The notes under the pieces: model-generated
Told to the model about the DNA's origin: nothing
Seen by the model: only the letters and a program-made list of their open reading frames with translations
Databases searched by the model: none
Program-made: the position numbers and the translations under genes
Part shown: piece by piece, positions 33,247 through 42,640 of the stretch
How positions within the stretch are numbered: the stretch's first letter is position 1
How the letters are laid out: each line of letters begins with the position of its first letter
From: Pseudomonadota bacterium
GTDB taxonomy: Bacteria > Pseudomonadota > Alphaproteobacteria > Rhizobiales > Devosiaceae
Direction: 5' to 3'
Length of the DNA: 64,000 nucleotides
Assembly: GCA_023388175.1 (NCBI GenBank)
Contig: JAEWGT010000005.1
Coordinates: 248,001 to 312,000 of the forward strand

Positions 33247-33792
33247 ATGAAATCCGGCCCGCTCGTGCGCAGCATCAGTCTTGTCCCGACCCTGCTGGTC
33301 ACCGCTCTCACCGGCCTAGCCGCCGGCACCGTTCCCGCTCATGCCGAATTGCGGGTCTGCAACCAGACTGCCAACCTCATTTCCGTGGCACTTGGCTATC
33401 GCGCCGAGCGCGGCTGGATGAGCGAAGGCTGGTGGCAGACCCCGCCCGGCGATTGCCGCGTACTCTATCAGGGCGAGTTGCAGAGCCGCTTCTATTACCT
33501 GCATGCCGTGGACGATATTGGCGGCGGATCATGGGCCGGCGAGATCTTCATGTGCAGCCGCGACGAGACCTTTACCATATTCGGGGTTGAGGATTGCCTC
33601 GCCCGGGGCTATGAGCGCACCGGGTTCTTTGAAATCGATACACAGAACCGGACCGACTGGACGCTTCAGCTCACCGAGAATGCGGGCGTGCCCAGCGTGG
33701 TTGGCCCGGACCTGGAAGAAGATCTGGAAGATCCCGCATTCCTGGTCGACCCCGACGCTCCCCTAACGCCAGACGATATGGATACGCAATGA
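33247..33792 (+). CDS. Exported DUF1036 protein
   Basis: A 181-residue periplasmic protein. The signal peptide ends at VPAHA; the mature part begins ELRVCNQTANLISVALGYRAERGWMSEGWWQTPPGDC, the DUF1036 signature, with conserved cysteines at VCNQT, GDCRV, FMCSR and EDCLARG. The C-terminus is acidic (DLEEDLEDP). Function unknown. The stop overlaps the ATG of pyk by four bases (ATGA), so the two are co-translated, a pairing usual in Rhizobiales. The gap before it (33018-33246) shows nothing else. Confidence 0.88.
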   Translation: MKSGPLVRSISLVPTLLVTALTGLAAGTVPAHAELRVCNQTANLISVALGYRAERGWMSEGWWQTPPGDCRVLYQGELQSRFYYLHAVDDIGGGSWAGEIFMCSRDETFTIFGVEDCLARGYERTGFFEIDTQNRTDWTLQLTENAGVPSVVGPDLEEDLEDPAFLVDPDAPLTPDDMDTQ

Positions 33793-35228
33793 GACGGATC
33801 AGACGCGCAAAGATCCTCGCCACCCTCGGGCCCGCAAGCCACGAGGAGAACATGATCGAGGAACTGGCCAAGGCAGGCGCGGACGTGTTCCGCATCAATA
33901 TGAGCCATGCCAGCCACGAACTGCTGCACCAGACCGTGGCGCGTATTCGCCGCGTCGAGGAAAAGCTCAAGCATCCCATCGGCATTCTCGCCGACTTGCA
34001 GGGCCCCAAGCTGCGCGTGTGGAAATTCGCCGAAGGCGCCGTCAATCTGGTCGCCGGGCAGAAATTCACGCTCGACAGCCACAATGACGATCAGGGCAAT
34101 ACCGAGCGCGTTTACCTGCCGCATCCCGAAATCATCGAATCCGTCTCGGTCGGTGACCGTCTGCTTCTGGACGATGGCAAGCTTTCGCTCAAGGCGACGA
34201 AAGTCGGAGGCGGAGCCATCGAGACCGAAGTGGTCTATGGCGGCAAGCTCTCCGACAAGAAGGGCGTTTCCCTGCCCGACACGCTCCTGCCCACCGGCGC
34301 GCTGACCGAAAAGGACCATGCGGACCTGCTCGAAGCGCTCAAGGCCGAAGTGGACTGGATCGCCCTCTCCTTCGTGCAGCGCCCCGAAGACATCATCGAT
34401 GTCCGCAAGATCGTGCAAGGCCGCGCCGGCGTCATGGCCAAGATCGAGAAGCCCCAGGCCATCGAGCGTCTGGAAGAGATCGTCAAGCTCTCGGACGCCA
34501 TCATGGTTGCCCGTGGCGATCTGGGCGTCGAACTGCCGCTCGAAACCGTGCCCGGCCTGCAAAAGCGCATGATCCGCATGTGCCGCCGCTATGGCAAGCC
34601 GGTGGTCGTGGCCACCCAGATGCTCGAATCCATGATCACCGCGCCGGTCCCGACCCGCGCCGAGGTTTCGGACGTCTCCATCGCCGTCTTTGAAGGCGCC
34701 GATGCGGTTATGCTCTCGGCCGAAAGTGCCTCGGGCCAGTACCCGATCGAGGCTGTCGCCACCATGAACAAGGTGGCCATTGCCGTCGAAAGCGACGCCA
34801 ATTACCGCAACATCATTCGCGCCGCCCAGACCGAGCCGGAAGCCACCGCCGCCGACGCGATCTCCGCAGCCACCCGTCAGGTCGCCGAAACCCTCGATCT
34901 GGCTGCTATCCTGACCTATACGGCCTCTGGCTCCACCGGTATCCGCGCCGCCCGCGAGCGGCCTTCCAAGCCGATCATCGCCCTGTCGCCCAACCTGCGC
35001 ACCATTCGCCGCCTCTCGGTGGTCTGGGGCATCCATTGCGTGCAGACCGAGGACGCCGTGAACCTCGAGGATATGGTCGATCGCGCCTGTGTCATCGCCT
35101 ATCAGGAGGGCTTTGCCCGCCCCGGCGACCGCATCGCCATCACCGCCGGCGTGCCACTCGGAACGCCTGGCGCCACCAATATGCTGCGCATCGCCTTTGT
35201 CCGCCAGGACGGCGCCGGTTCGAGCTAG
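33789..35228 (+). CDS. pyk: Pyruvate kinase
   Basis: A 479-residue glycolytic enzyme (phosphoenolpyruvate plus ADP to pyruvate plus ATP). RRAKILATLGPAS, GADVFRINMSHASHE, ILADLQGPKLR, the catalytic IMAKIEKPQAIERLEEIV, and VVVATQMLESMI with the ARGDLGVELP motif are all present. The C-terminal allosteric domain ends EGFARPGDRIAITAGVPLGTPGATNMLRI. ATG 33789 overlaps the DUF1036 stop. A strong terminator ends the pair. Confidence 0.96.
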   Translation: MRRIRRAKILATLGPASHEENMIEELAKAGADVFRINMSHASHELLHQTVARIRRVEEKLKHPIGILADLQGPKLRVWKFAEGAVNLVAGQKFTLDSHNDDQGNTERVYLPHPEIIESVSVGDRLLLDDGKLSLKATKVGGGAIETEVVYGGKLSDKKGVSLPDTLLPTGALTEKDHADLLEALKAEVDWIALSFVQRPEDIIDVRKIVQGRAGVMAKIEKPQAIERLEEIVKLSDAIMVARGDLGVELPLETVPGLQKRMIRMCRRYGKPVVVATQMLESMITAPVPTRAEVSDVSIAVFEGADAVMLSAESASGQYPIEAVATMNKVAIAVESDANYRNIIRAAQTEPEATAADAISAATRQVAETLDLAAILTYTASGSTGIRAARERPSKPIIALSPNLRTIRRLSVVWGIHCVQTEDAVNLEDMVDRACVIAYQEGFARPGDRIAITAGVPLGTPGATNMLRIAFVRQDGAGSS

Positions 35229-35251
35229 TCGGCAGCATACGGACAGACAGG

Positions 35252-35280
35252 AACGCCGCCTTTCGAGGCGGCGTTTTTTT
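35252..35280 (+). terminator. Rho-independent terminator of pyk
   Basis: AACGCCGCC-TTTCGA-GGCGGCGTTTTTTT directly after pyk. Confidence 0.95.
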
Positions 35281-35284
35281 GCGC

Positions 35285-35686
35285 CTACTGCCCCACGAGA
35301 AACGAACGGAGAACCTTGAGATCGGTGCGCAGCCACTCGCATTCCGAAGCGAAATGCGCGTCATCCTCACCGGGGGATTGCAGCACTGTGCAGCACAGTT
35401 CGGTGCCCTCTCCATTGGGGAACACCCGCACGCGATAATGCCGCTCGAGGACGTCCTTTCCCATAATGCTGATATCGAGCACGCCAAAGGGATTGGGTGG
35501 CGTGAAGTGGATCGTGACCGGCTTGCCCTCATGCACTGTGGCCCAAACCCAGTCGCTGACCGGGGTCAGTGCTGCATGCAGCAGCCCTTCGGTCCAAAGC
35601 GGCAAAGTGGCTGGGTCCGCAAGAAAGGCATAGATATCCTCGTAGGGCCGATCGATGGCCATACTGATGGTCGTGCTGGGAAACAT
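35285..35686 (-). CDS. SRPBCC family protein (START/Bet v1-like fold)
   Basis: A 133-residue protein with the SRPBCC opening TTISMAIDRPYEDIYAFLADPATLPLWTEGL and a terminal helix ECEWLRTDLKVLRSFLVG. These helix-grip proteins bind hydrophobic ligands or act as polyketide cyclases or dehydratases; the ligand is unknown. No ArsR-type partner is visible beside it. It is convergent with pyk, and the terminator tail almost touches its stop. Confidence 0.8.
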   Translation of the reverse strand: MFPSTTISMAIDRPYEDIYAFLADPATLPLWTEGLLHAALTPVSDWVWATVHEGKPVTIHFTPPNPFGVLDISIMGKDVLERHYRVRVFPNGEGTELCCTVLQSPGEDDAHFASECEWLRTDLKVLRSFLVGQ

Positions 35687-36005
35687 GGACTGACGCTGGA
35701 TTGAGCCGCTGCGACCTTCTGGCGAGACGGCTTGAGGTGACGCTTCCCGGTTTCGACCGGCTGGTGTGTCATAGCATCGCCGCGCTGCTGGACAACCTCT
35801 TGAAATTTATCGATGTTTAGCCTGGTTAATGGATAAAATTGTCTATACGCCCAACACAGCCAGATCGCGCCCGGTGACGGCAAATTGTGCGGCAATGATG
35901 CGCCATCCGTTCCCTGCAAGGCGGAGGAGTCTTGTGCGAGCAGGAATCCGGAAACGACAAAGCCCGCCAGAGGCGGGCTTTGAAACATCGCGGTGATGGC
36001 GCAGC
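35687..36005. other. Intergenic stretch without a supported gene
   Basis: Frames are open here, but their peptides look random. The only structure I see is the hairpin at 35959-35981 after rpmJ and a moderately A+T-rich patch near 35805-35860. Confidence 0.6.
35959..35981 (-). terminator. Hairpin terminator of rpmJ
   Basis: AAAGCCCGCC-TCT-GGCGGGCTTT on the minus strand, then TGTCGTTT; the T tract is weak. Confidence 0.65.
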
Positions 36006-36131
36006 TTAGCCCTGGCGGGCCTTGAAGCGCTTGTCCACCTTGTTGATGATATACACACGCCCGCGACGACGGACGAGCTTGTTCGCGCGGTGGCGAGTCA
36101 TCAACGCCTTCAGCGAGTTGCGGATCTTCAT
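36006..36131 (-). CDS. rpmJ: Ribosomal protein bL36
   Basis: A 41-residue, very basic protein: MKIRNSLKALMTRHRANKLV, then RRRGRVYIINKVDKRFKARQG. This is the longer, cysteine-free L36 form found in many proteobacteria. GAGGA precedes the ATG at 36131. It binds 23S rRNA in the large subunit. Here it stands alone, away from the main ribosomal operons. Confidence 0.93.
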   Translation of the reverse strand: MKIRNSLKALMTRHRANKLVRRRGRVYIINKVDKRFKARQG

Positions 36132-36310
36132 CTTCTTATCCTCGGTCAAACAAAAGGGGCGCCAAAGCGCCCTGAAACTGGCCTCGTATTAGGGGAATTG
36201 ACCCGCCCTGTCAACGCAGGGAACGATACTGATGAGCTTTTCCCGCGTGTTAATGCGGAAGTGACCACTGAGGCCTAGACTTGCTCCGACTATCTGACGG
36301 CAGCACCCAA

Positions 36311-36796
36311 ATGACCACCCCAATCAAACCGAAAAACGGCATACTCATCATCGATCCCCAGCCGCATATGGCAATGCTGGTCACAACCATGCTGCGCTCG
36401 ATCGGCCAGCGGGACAGCCGCGAAATCAGCGAGGCCAGCCAGGCAATCCTCGAAATGGGCCGGCGGGCCTATGACGTCATCATCATCGATGATGGCATCA
36501 CCAATCCGGACGCCGTCGAACTGGTCCGGCGCATTCGCTCCAACAAGGAATGCGAGAACCAGATGACGCCCATCATCATGATGTCGGCAGCGCCGGACGC
36601 AGCGCGCATAACCGAAGCCCGCGATGCCGGTGTCACCGAATTCCTGCGCAAACCCTTCGCGGCCAATCACCTCAAGTCGCGGCTCGACGCGATCGCATCG
36701 GCGCCGCGCGAATTCATCGAGGCCCAAGCCTATTCCGGCCCGGACAGGCGCCGGCGCAGCGTCAATGTCGGCGACAAGGATCGCCGGGGCAGCTAG
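36311..36796 (+). CDS. Single-domain response regulator with a GPDRRRR tail
   Basis: A 161-residue protein made of a CheY-like receiver domain. ILIIDPQPHM supplies the acidic pocket, DVIIIDDGITNP the phospho-acceptor Asp, IIMMSAAPD the Ser/Thr, and EFLRKPF the Lys. The usual MP after the Asp is replaced. A basic C-terminal tail YSGPDRRRRSVNVGDKDRRGS follows; GPDRRRR tails are seen on several alphaproteobacterial receiver proteins of unknown role. No output domain or neighbouring kinase. ATG 36311 is preferred, but TTG 36281 with GAGG ahead is also possible. Confidence 0.82.
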   Translation: MTTPIKPKNGILIIDPQPHMAMLVTTMLRSIGQRDSREISEASQAILEMGRRAYDVIIIDDGITNPDAVELVRRIRSNKECENQMTPIIMMSAAPDAARITEARDAGVTEFLRKPFAANHLKSRLDAIASAPREFIEAQAYSGPDRRRRSVNVGDKDRRGS

Positions 36797-36830
36797 CCGG
36801 CCATTGGCGCCGCTCTGCCGGTCCTCAAGC

Positions 36831-36859
36831 AAAAACCCCCGGCCTGCGCCGGGGGTTTC
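36831..36859. terminator. Bidirectional terminator between the receiver gene and oppF
   Basis: AAAAACCCCCGGC-CTGC-GCCGGGGGTTTCT. The T tract is longer on the minus strand, so it chiefly ends the opp operon. Confidence 0.88.
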
Positions 36860-36882
36860 TAATTGGAAACAGCACAACCTGC

Positions 36883-37748
36883 TCAGGCGGCGGCGTTTGC
36901 GGCTTCGCGGCGCAGGCGGCGACGCACCTCGCGGCGGCGCATCTCCTCCTTCGGATCGGGCACGGGCACCGAGGCGATCAGCTTCTTGGTATAATCATGC
37001 TGCGGCTGCATGACGACCTGCTCGGAAGCGCCGATCTCCACCACTTCACCGAAATAGAGCACCATGATGCGCTGGGCGATATGGCGGACAACGGCGATGT
37101 CGTGGGCGATGAACAACAGGGAGACGCCCAGTTCCTTCTGCAGGTCCATCAACAGGTTGATGACCTGCGCCTGCACCGACACGTCCAGCGCCGAAACCGC
37201 TTCGTCGCAGACGATCAGCTTGGGACGGGTGATGAGCGCCCGCGCAATGCCGATACGCTGGCACTGCCCGCCTGAAAATTCATGCGGATATTTGTTGATC
37301 ATATTGGCGGCAAGGCCGACCTTTTCCATCATCTCGATGACCCGGGCCATGCGCTCGGCCTTGCTGACTTCGGGATAATGAATCTGGAGCGGCTCGGCGA
37401 TGATCGCGCCCGCCGTCATGCGCGGGTTGAGCGAGGCCAGCGGATCCTGGAAGATCATCTGGATATCCTTGCGCAGCCCGGTCAGTTCCTTGGGGCTCAT
37501 CTTGAGGATGTCCTTGCCCATCCAGACCGATTCACCTTCGGTTGCCTCGATCAGCTTGATGATGGCGCGCGACAGGGTTGACTTGCCGCAACCGCTCTCG
37601 CCCACAATGCCGAGCGTTTCCCCGGCATGCAGGTCAAACGAGACTTCCTTGACGGCCTTGAGCACGCTATGGCCGCCGAAAATGCCGCCCTTGGGGATCT
37701 TGAAGTGGACCGAGAGGTTGCGGACCTTGAGAATGGGTTCCTTGTCGG

Positions 37749-37752
<4 letters not shown>
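36883..37752 (-). CDS. oppF: Oligopeptide ABC transporter ATP-binding protein OppF
   Basis: A 289-residue ATPase of the dipeptide/oligopeptide class. Walker A GESGCGKST, signature FSGGQCQRIGIARALI, Walker B LIVCDEAVSALD and the peptide-transporter insert QMIFQDPLASLNPRM are visible. A very basic Arg-rich C-terminus (EEMRRREVRRRLRREA) closes it. The ATG overlaps the oppD stop (ATGA). It pairs with OppD to drive OppBC. Confidence 0.93.
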
Positions 37753-38591
<839 letters not shown>

Positions 38592-38595
38592 GGTC

Positions 38596-39516
38596 TTAGC
38601 GGTCCTTGGGATCGAGCGCGTCGCGCAGGCCGTCGCCGACAAAGGTCAGGCACAGCAGCAGGGTCACGAGCACGGCCGCGGGGCCGATCAGCAGCCAGGG
38701 CATGACCTCGGTCACCTGCGCGCCTTCGGAAATCAGCGTGCCCAGCGAGGTCTGCGGCTCCTGGATGCCCAGGCCCAGATACGACAGGAAGCTCTCCACG
38801 ATAATGATCTCGGGAATGGTCAGCGTGGCATAGATCACCACCGGACCCGTGAGATTGGGCACGATGTGACGGATAATGATCGTCCACCAGCCCGCGCCGC
38901 TGGCGCGCGCCGCTTCCACGAATTCACGTTCCTTGAGGGTGATGGTCTGTCCACGCACGATACGCGCCATGGTCAGCCATTCCAGCGCCCCGATGCCGAC
39001 GAACAGCAGGATGGGGCTGCGTCCGAAGATCACCACGAGAATGATCACGAACAGGATATAGGGCAGCGCATACATGATATCGACGAAGCGCATCATCACC
39101 GCATCGACCCGGCCGCCGATATAGCCCGATACCGCGCCATAGATGATGCCGATCACCACAGAGACCAGCGTGGCGACAGTCGCCACGATCAGGCTCATCT
39201 GCGTGCCCTGTAACAGGCGCGCCAGCAGGTCACGTCCGTTCTGGTCCGTGCCCAGGAAATGGCCCTTGTCGAAATCGGGCGGCTTGCGGATCGCCGACCA
39301 GTCAACCGTTGAGAATTCCCACGGCACGAAATAGGGGCCGATAAAGGCGATCAGCACGATGGCGGCGAGCAGGAACAGCGACACCACGGCCGCCTTGTTG
39401 GCGAACAGCCGGCGCAGCGCGTCGTCTGTCAGCGAACGGCCCTTGGGCGCGTCGAGCTTTGCCAGCTTGTCGGCATAGGCCGAGAGCGTGACGTCTTTTT
39501 GGGTAATGCCGGCCAT
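38596..39516 (-). CDS. oppC: Oligopeptide ABC transporter permease OppC
   Basis: A 306-residue protein with a cytoplasmic N-terminus, six membrane helices and the EAA loop EREFVEAARASGAGWWTIIIRHIVPN (about residues 200-225). The GHFLGTDQNGRDLLARLLQGTQMSL segment is typical of OppC/DppC. Its ATG shares one base with the oppB stop. It forms the channel with OppB. Confidence 0.94.
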   Translation of the reverse strand: MAGITQKDVTLSAYADKLAKLDAPKGRSLTDDALRRLFANKAAVVSLFLLAAIVLIAFIGPYFVPWEFSTVDWSAIRKPPDFDKGHFLGTDQNGRDLLARLLQGTQMSLIVATVATLVSVVIGIIYGAVSGYIGGRVDAVMMRFVDIMYALPYILFVIILVVIFGRSPILLFVGIGALEWLTMARIVRGQTITLKEREFVEAARASGAGWWTIIIRHIVPNLTGPVVIYATLTIPEIIIVESFLSYLGLGIQEPQTSLGTLISEGAQVTEVMPWLLIGPAAVLVTLLLCLTFVGDGLRDALDPKDR

Positions 39517-40439
39517 CAGCGGTACCTCACCTTGGGGTCAAGCCAGGCATAGGCAAGGTCGACCAATAGATTAAGCACCAGGATCAGCGCCATATAGAGA
39601 ACCACGGTTCCCAGCACGAGGCCGTAATCCCGGTTAAGGGCGGCATTGATGAAATACTTGCCGATGCCCGGCAGACCGAAAATCTGTTCGACGATCAGCG
39701 AGCCGGTCAGCAGATAGGAGAGGCCCGGTCCGAGATACGACACGACCGGAATAAGCGCCGGCTTGATCGCATGGCGGGCCAGCACCAGCCGCTGACCAAG
39801 ACCCTTGGCCCGCGCCGTGCGCACGTAATTGGAGCCCAGCACCTCGATCATCGAGCCGCGCATCAGCCGCGAAATACGCGCTGCATGCGGCCAGGCGAGG
39901 ACCGTGATCGGCAGGATGAGATGCGCAATCGAACCGGCGCGCCAGCCGCCGGCCGGCAGCCACTTGAGATAGACGCCGAACACCAGTTGCAACAGGCTGC
40001 CCATGAGGAAGTTGGGCACGATGACACCGATCATCACCACCAGAACCAGCACATAATCGGGCCACTTGTTCTGCGTCACGGCAGCGACCATGCCGGCGAG
40101 AAGCCCGATGGCGGTGGCGATGACGAAGGCCGACAGACCCAGCATCAGGCTGAAGGGCATGCCCAGCGCCAGAAGCTGGGACACGGTAAAGTCCTGCACC
40201 ACCATGGAAGGCCCAAGATCGCCCTGCAGCAGGCGCCCCACATAGAGGAAATACTGCATGATCAGCGGCTGATCGAGATCATAGGCGGCGCGCAGATTGC
40301 GCAGGATATTGGCGGGCAGCGCGCGTTCCGCGTCGAACGGACCGCCGGGGGCCAGCCGGAGAATGAAAAAACACGCCGTTATGGCGATCAGGGCGACCGG
40401 GATGGCTGAAAGCACCCGTCGCAGCGCATATGCGAGCAT
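39516..40439 (-). CDS. oppB: Oligopeptide ABC transporter permease OppB
   Basis: A 307-residue six-helix permease. The N-terminus MLAYALRRVLSAIPVALIAITACFFILRLAPGGPFD, the EAA loop NYVRTARAKGLGQRLVLARHAIKPALIPVVSYLG and the end DLAYAWLDPKVRYR are diagnostic of OppB. It lies 116 bases downstream of oppA, past a terminator-like hairpin that could reduce its transcription. Confidence 0.94.
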   Translation of the reverse strand: MLAYALRRVLSAIPVALIAITACFFILRLAPGGPFDAERALPANILRNLRAAYDLDQPLIMQYFLYVGRLLQGDLGPSMVVQDFTVSQLLALGMPFSLMLGLSAFVIATAIGLLAGMVAAVTQNKWPDYVLVLVVMIGVIVPNFLMGSLLQLVFGVYLKWLPAGGWRAGSIAHLILPITVLAWPHAARISRLMRGSMIEVLGSNYVRTARAKGLGQRLVLARHAIKPALIPVVSYLGPGLSYLLTGSLIVEQIFGLPGIGKYFINAALNRDYGLVLGTVVLYMALILVLNLLVDLAYAWLDPKVRYR

Positions 40440-40520
40440 TTTGGTAATCCTCGTCCGCTGAACCGGCGCTGGCGCAAGGAAATATCCTCGGGCGCTCTGG
40501 TCGAACGGAAAAAACGGTAA

Positions 40521-40546
40521 GGGGTCGCCACCTTGGCGGCGACCCC
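40521..40546 (-). terminator. Attenuating hairpin between oppA and oppB
   Basis: On the minus strand GGGGTCGCC / GGCGACCCC with an 8-base loop, followed within 8 bases by TTTTTT. It sits right after the oppA stop. Such partial terminators let the binding protein be made in excess of the membrane parts. Confidence 0.7.
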
Positions 40547-40555
40547 GGGATCAGA

Positions 40556-42172
40556 CTATTCGGTCTTGGACAGGTAGCGCGTCAGGTGACGATCAACCGG
40601 ATTGTCGACAAAACCTTCGATGCGCGGCGAAACCACCCACTTGGACACGTAGTAGTAGATCGGCAGAACGCCGAACTCGTCCATGGCGATGGCTTCGGCC
40701 TGGCCCAGCAGTTCACCGCGCGCTTCGAGGTCGAGCTCGGTCATGGCCTGGGTCAGCAGGGCATCGTATTCGTCGTTCTGGTAACGGCCATAGTTGTTGC
40801 CCCAGGCGATATTGCCATCGGCCTGTGCCGTGCCGCCCTTGAGCAGGTCGAGCATGTTGGACGCGTCATTGTAGTCCATCAGCCAGCCGGCGCGACCGAT
40901 CTGGAAGTCGCCTTCCTGAAGGGCGTCGTAGTGCGGGCCCACTTCGGCATTGAACAGCTCGACGCGGACATGGATCGGTTCCCACATGGCGCCGATGGCC
41001 ACGGCGATGCGGCGGTGGTTTTCGTTGGTATTGTAGCGCAGCTGCAGGTTCAGCGGGTTTTCGGCGCTGTAGCCGGCGGCTTCCATCAGGGCCTTGGCTT
41101 CTTCGACGCGTGCGCCGTAGTCCTCGCTGGCCCAGTCAGGCATATAGGCCTCGCTAGCGAAATTGGCAGTGCCCGGCGGGACCCAGCCATAGGCTGGCAG
41201 CTCGCCCGTGCCCAGCACGTCCGGCCCGATCACTTCGCGGTTGATGGCGATGGACAGAGCCTTGCGGACATTGACGTCCTGCAGTTCGGGTATGGTCTGG
41301 TTCATGACGTAGTAATAGACGCCAAGGAACGGGGCCACATGGGCTTCGCCCGGATACTGGTCCTGCAGCAGCTGGTACTGGTCGGCAGGGAAGCTCGACA
41401 GAATGTCGAATTCGCCGGCGCGGTAGCGGTTGAGCGCAGCATTGTCGTCTTCGGTGATGTGGTAGATCACTTCGTCGATGGCGACATTGGCAGCGTCATA
41501 ATAGCTTTCGTTCTTCTCGGAACGAACGAAGGAACCCGGCACCCATTCCACCGGCACATAGGGGCCGTTGGCGACCAGATTGCCGATCTGGCTCCACTCG
41601 TCGCCATTGGCTTCAACGACATGGGACGGAACGGGATAGGCGGTGTAGTGGGTCAGCGCAGCCAGGAGGTATGGCGTGGGCGCGACCAGCGTGATCTCGA
41701 CGGTCTTGTCATCGAGCGCCTTGACGCCGAGCTCGTCGAAATCGGTGATTTCGCCGGCATTGATGGCTTCGGCATTGAGAATGAAGTGGTTGAGATAGGC
41801 ATAGCTCGAAGCGGTTGCCGGATCTTGCAGGCGCTGCGCGCCGAGCACGAAATCCTGCGCCTTGACCGGCTCGCCGTCGGACCACACTGCGTCGTCGCGC
41901 AGGGTGAAGGTGTAAACGAGGCCGTCATCGGACACTTCGTAGGAAGCAGCCTGACCCAGGATGGGCTCACCGGCGGCATCGAGGGTCATCAGACCTTCGA
42001 TATAGTCACTGATCGGACGGTCTTCCCAGTTACCCGAGGCCTTGTGCGGATCCAGCGTGCGCGGATCGCCACCATTGTGCAGTTGCAGCGTCACGGCGGA
42101 GGCCGCCGTCGACATCATCAGCGCGACTGCGCCGGCGGCCGTTACCGCCTTCAGGGTTGTGGTGAGTTTCAT
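40556..42172 (-). CDS. oppA: Oligopeptide-binding protein OppA (SBP family 5)
   Basis: A 538-residue periplasmic receptor. Signal peptide MKLTTTLKAVTAAGAVALMM...ASA, then VTLQLHNGGDPRTLDPHKASGNWE, the class 5 opening. Later DDAVWSDGEPVKAQDFVLGAQRLQDPATASSYAYL and the PPGTANF loop match OppA rather than DppA or NikA. AAGGAGAT precedes the ATG. It is the first and probably most expressed gene of oppABCDF, which takes up peptides for nutrition or wall recycling. Confidence 0.94.
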   Translation of the reverse strand: MKLTTTLKAVTAAGAVALMMSTAASAVTLQLHNGGDPRTLDPHKASGNWEDRPISDYIEGLMTLDAAGEPILGQAASYEVSDDGLVYTFTLRDDAVWSDGEPVKAQDFVLGAQRLQDPATASSYAYLNHFILNAEAINAGEITDFDELGVKALDDKTVEITLVAPTPYLLAALTHYTAYPVPSHVVEANGDEWSQIGNLVANGPYVPVEWVPGSFVRSEKNESYYDAANVAIDEVIYHITEDDNAALNRYRAGEFDILSSFPADQYQLLQDQYPGEAHVAPFLGVYYYVMNQTIPELQDVNVRKALSIAINREVIGPDVLGTGELPAYGWVPPGTANFASEAYMPDWASEDYGARVEEAKALMEAAGYSAENPLNLQLRYNTNENHRRIAVAIGAMWEPIHVRVELFNAEVGPHYDALQEGDFQIGRAGWLMDYNDASNMLDLLKGGTAQADGNIAWGNNYGRYQNDEYDALLTQAMTELDLEARGELLGQAEAIAMDEFGVLPIYYYVSKWVVSPRIEGFVDNPVDRHLTRYLSKTE

Positions 42173-42481
42173 TCTCGTCCCATCTCCTTGTGGAATTCCT
42201 GAAATATTCGTGCCTGCGCATTCTTGGGCGCAAATGCTGTCCCTGCCGGTCCGGATTTACCGGCCGATCAAGGTTGCTGGACGGTATCCCGCATTTCCGT
42301 CCACTGACAAGCAAAAGATTGACCCAAACGTCATGCCATGCCCGATTGTGAACGGGTTGCTATGCAAGAAAAAAGAGCAATTGCTTGCGCACAAGCTAGC
42401 AAGCGTGGAAATTCATGCCAAATTTGGTCACAATTTCTCGACGACGGGCAAGAGCATGTCGCCGAGAGATATTTTTGGGCA
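42173..42481. other. Leader and promoter region of the opp operon
   Basis: An A+T-richer intergenic stretch, 309 bases. I see no gene and no promoter good enough to name. Short inverted repeats such as TTGCTTGCGC...GCAAGCG (near 42379-42407) are present. Confidence 0.4.
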
Positions 42482-42640
42482 TTATCCGAGAATGCCACTC
42501 CGCTGTGCAAAAAATATCGCCAGCGCAATAGCCAGCAATACGGCAAAGGGCACCCAGCCGGGCATTGGACCGCGCGGTTTCTTCACGGGCGGCTCGGGCT
42601 GCTTTTCGGGACGCCGGAACTGGACGACATTTTCGCTCAT
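42482..42640 (-). CDS. Small membrane protein coupled to fadI
   Basis: A 52-residue protein, MSENVVQFRRPEKQPEPPVK then KPRGPMPGWVPFAVLLAIALAIFFAQRSGILG. It has a polar, proline- and lysine-rich N-terminus and one C-terminal membrane helix. Its ATG overlaps the fadI stop (ATGA), so it is read by the same ribosomes. This is the last gene of the fadE-fadJ-fadI cluster. I do not recognise a family. The N-in tail-anchored layout suggests a partner or anchor role; that is inference only. Confidence 0.65.
   Translation of the reverse strand: MSENVVQFRRPEKQPEPPVKKPRGPMPGWVPFAVLLAIALAIFFAQRSGILG

Noticed and set aside
40586..42202. 538-codon open frame opposite oppA
   Set aside because: Same span as oppA and no protein features; oppA has a signal peptide and conserved family motifs.
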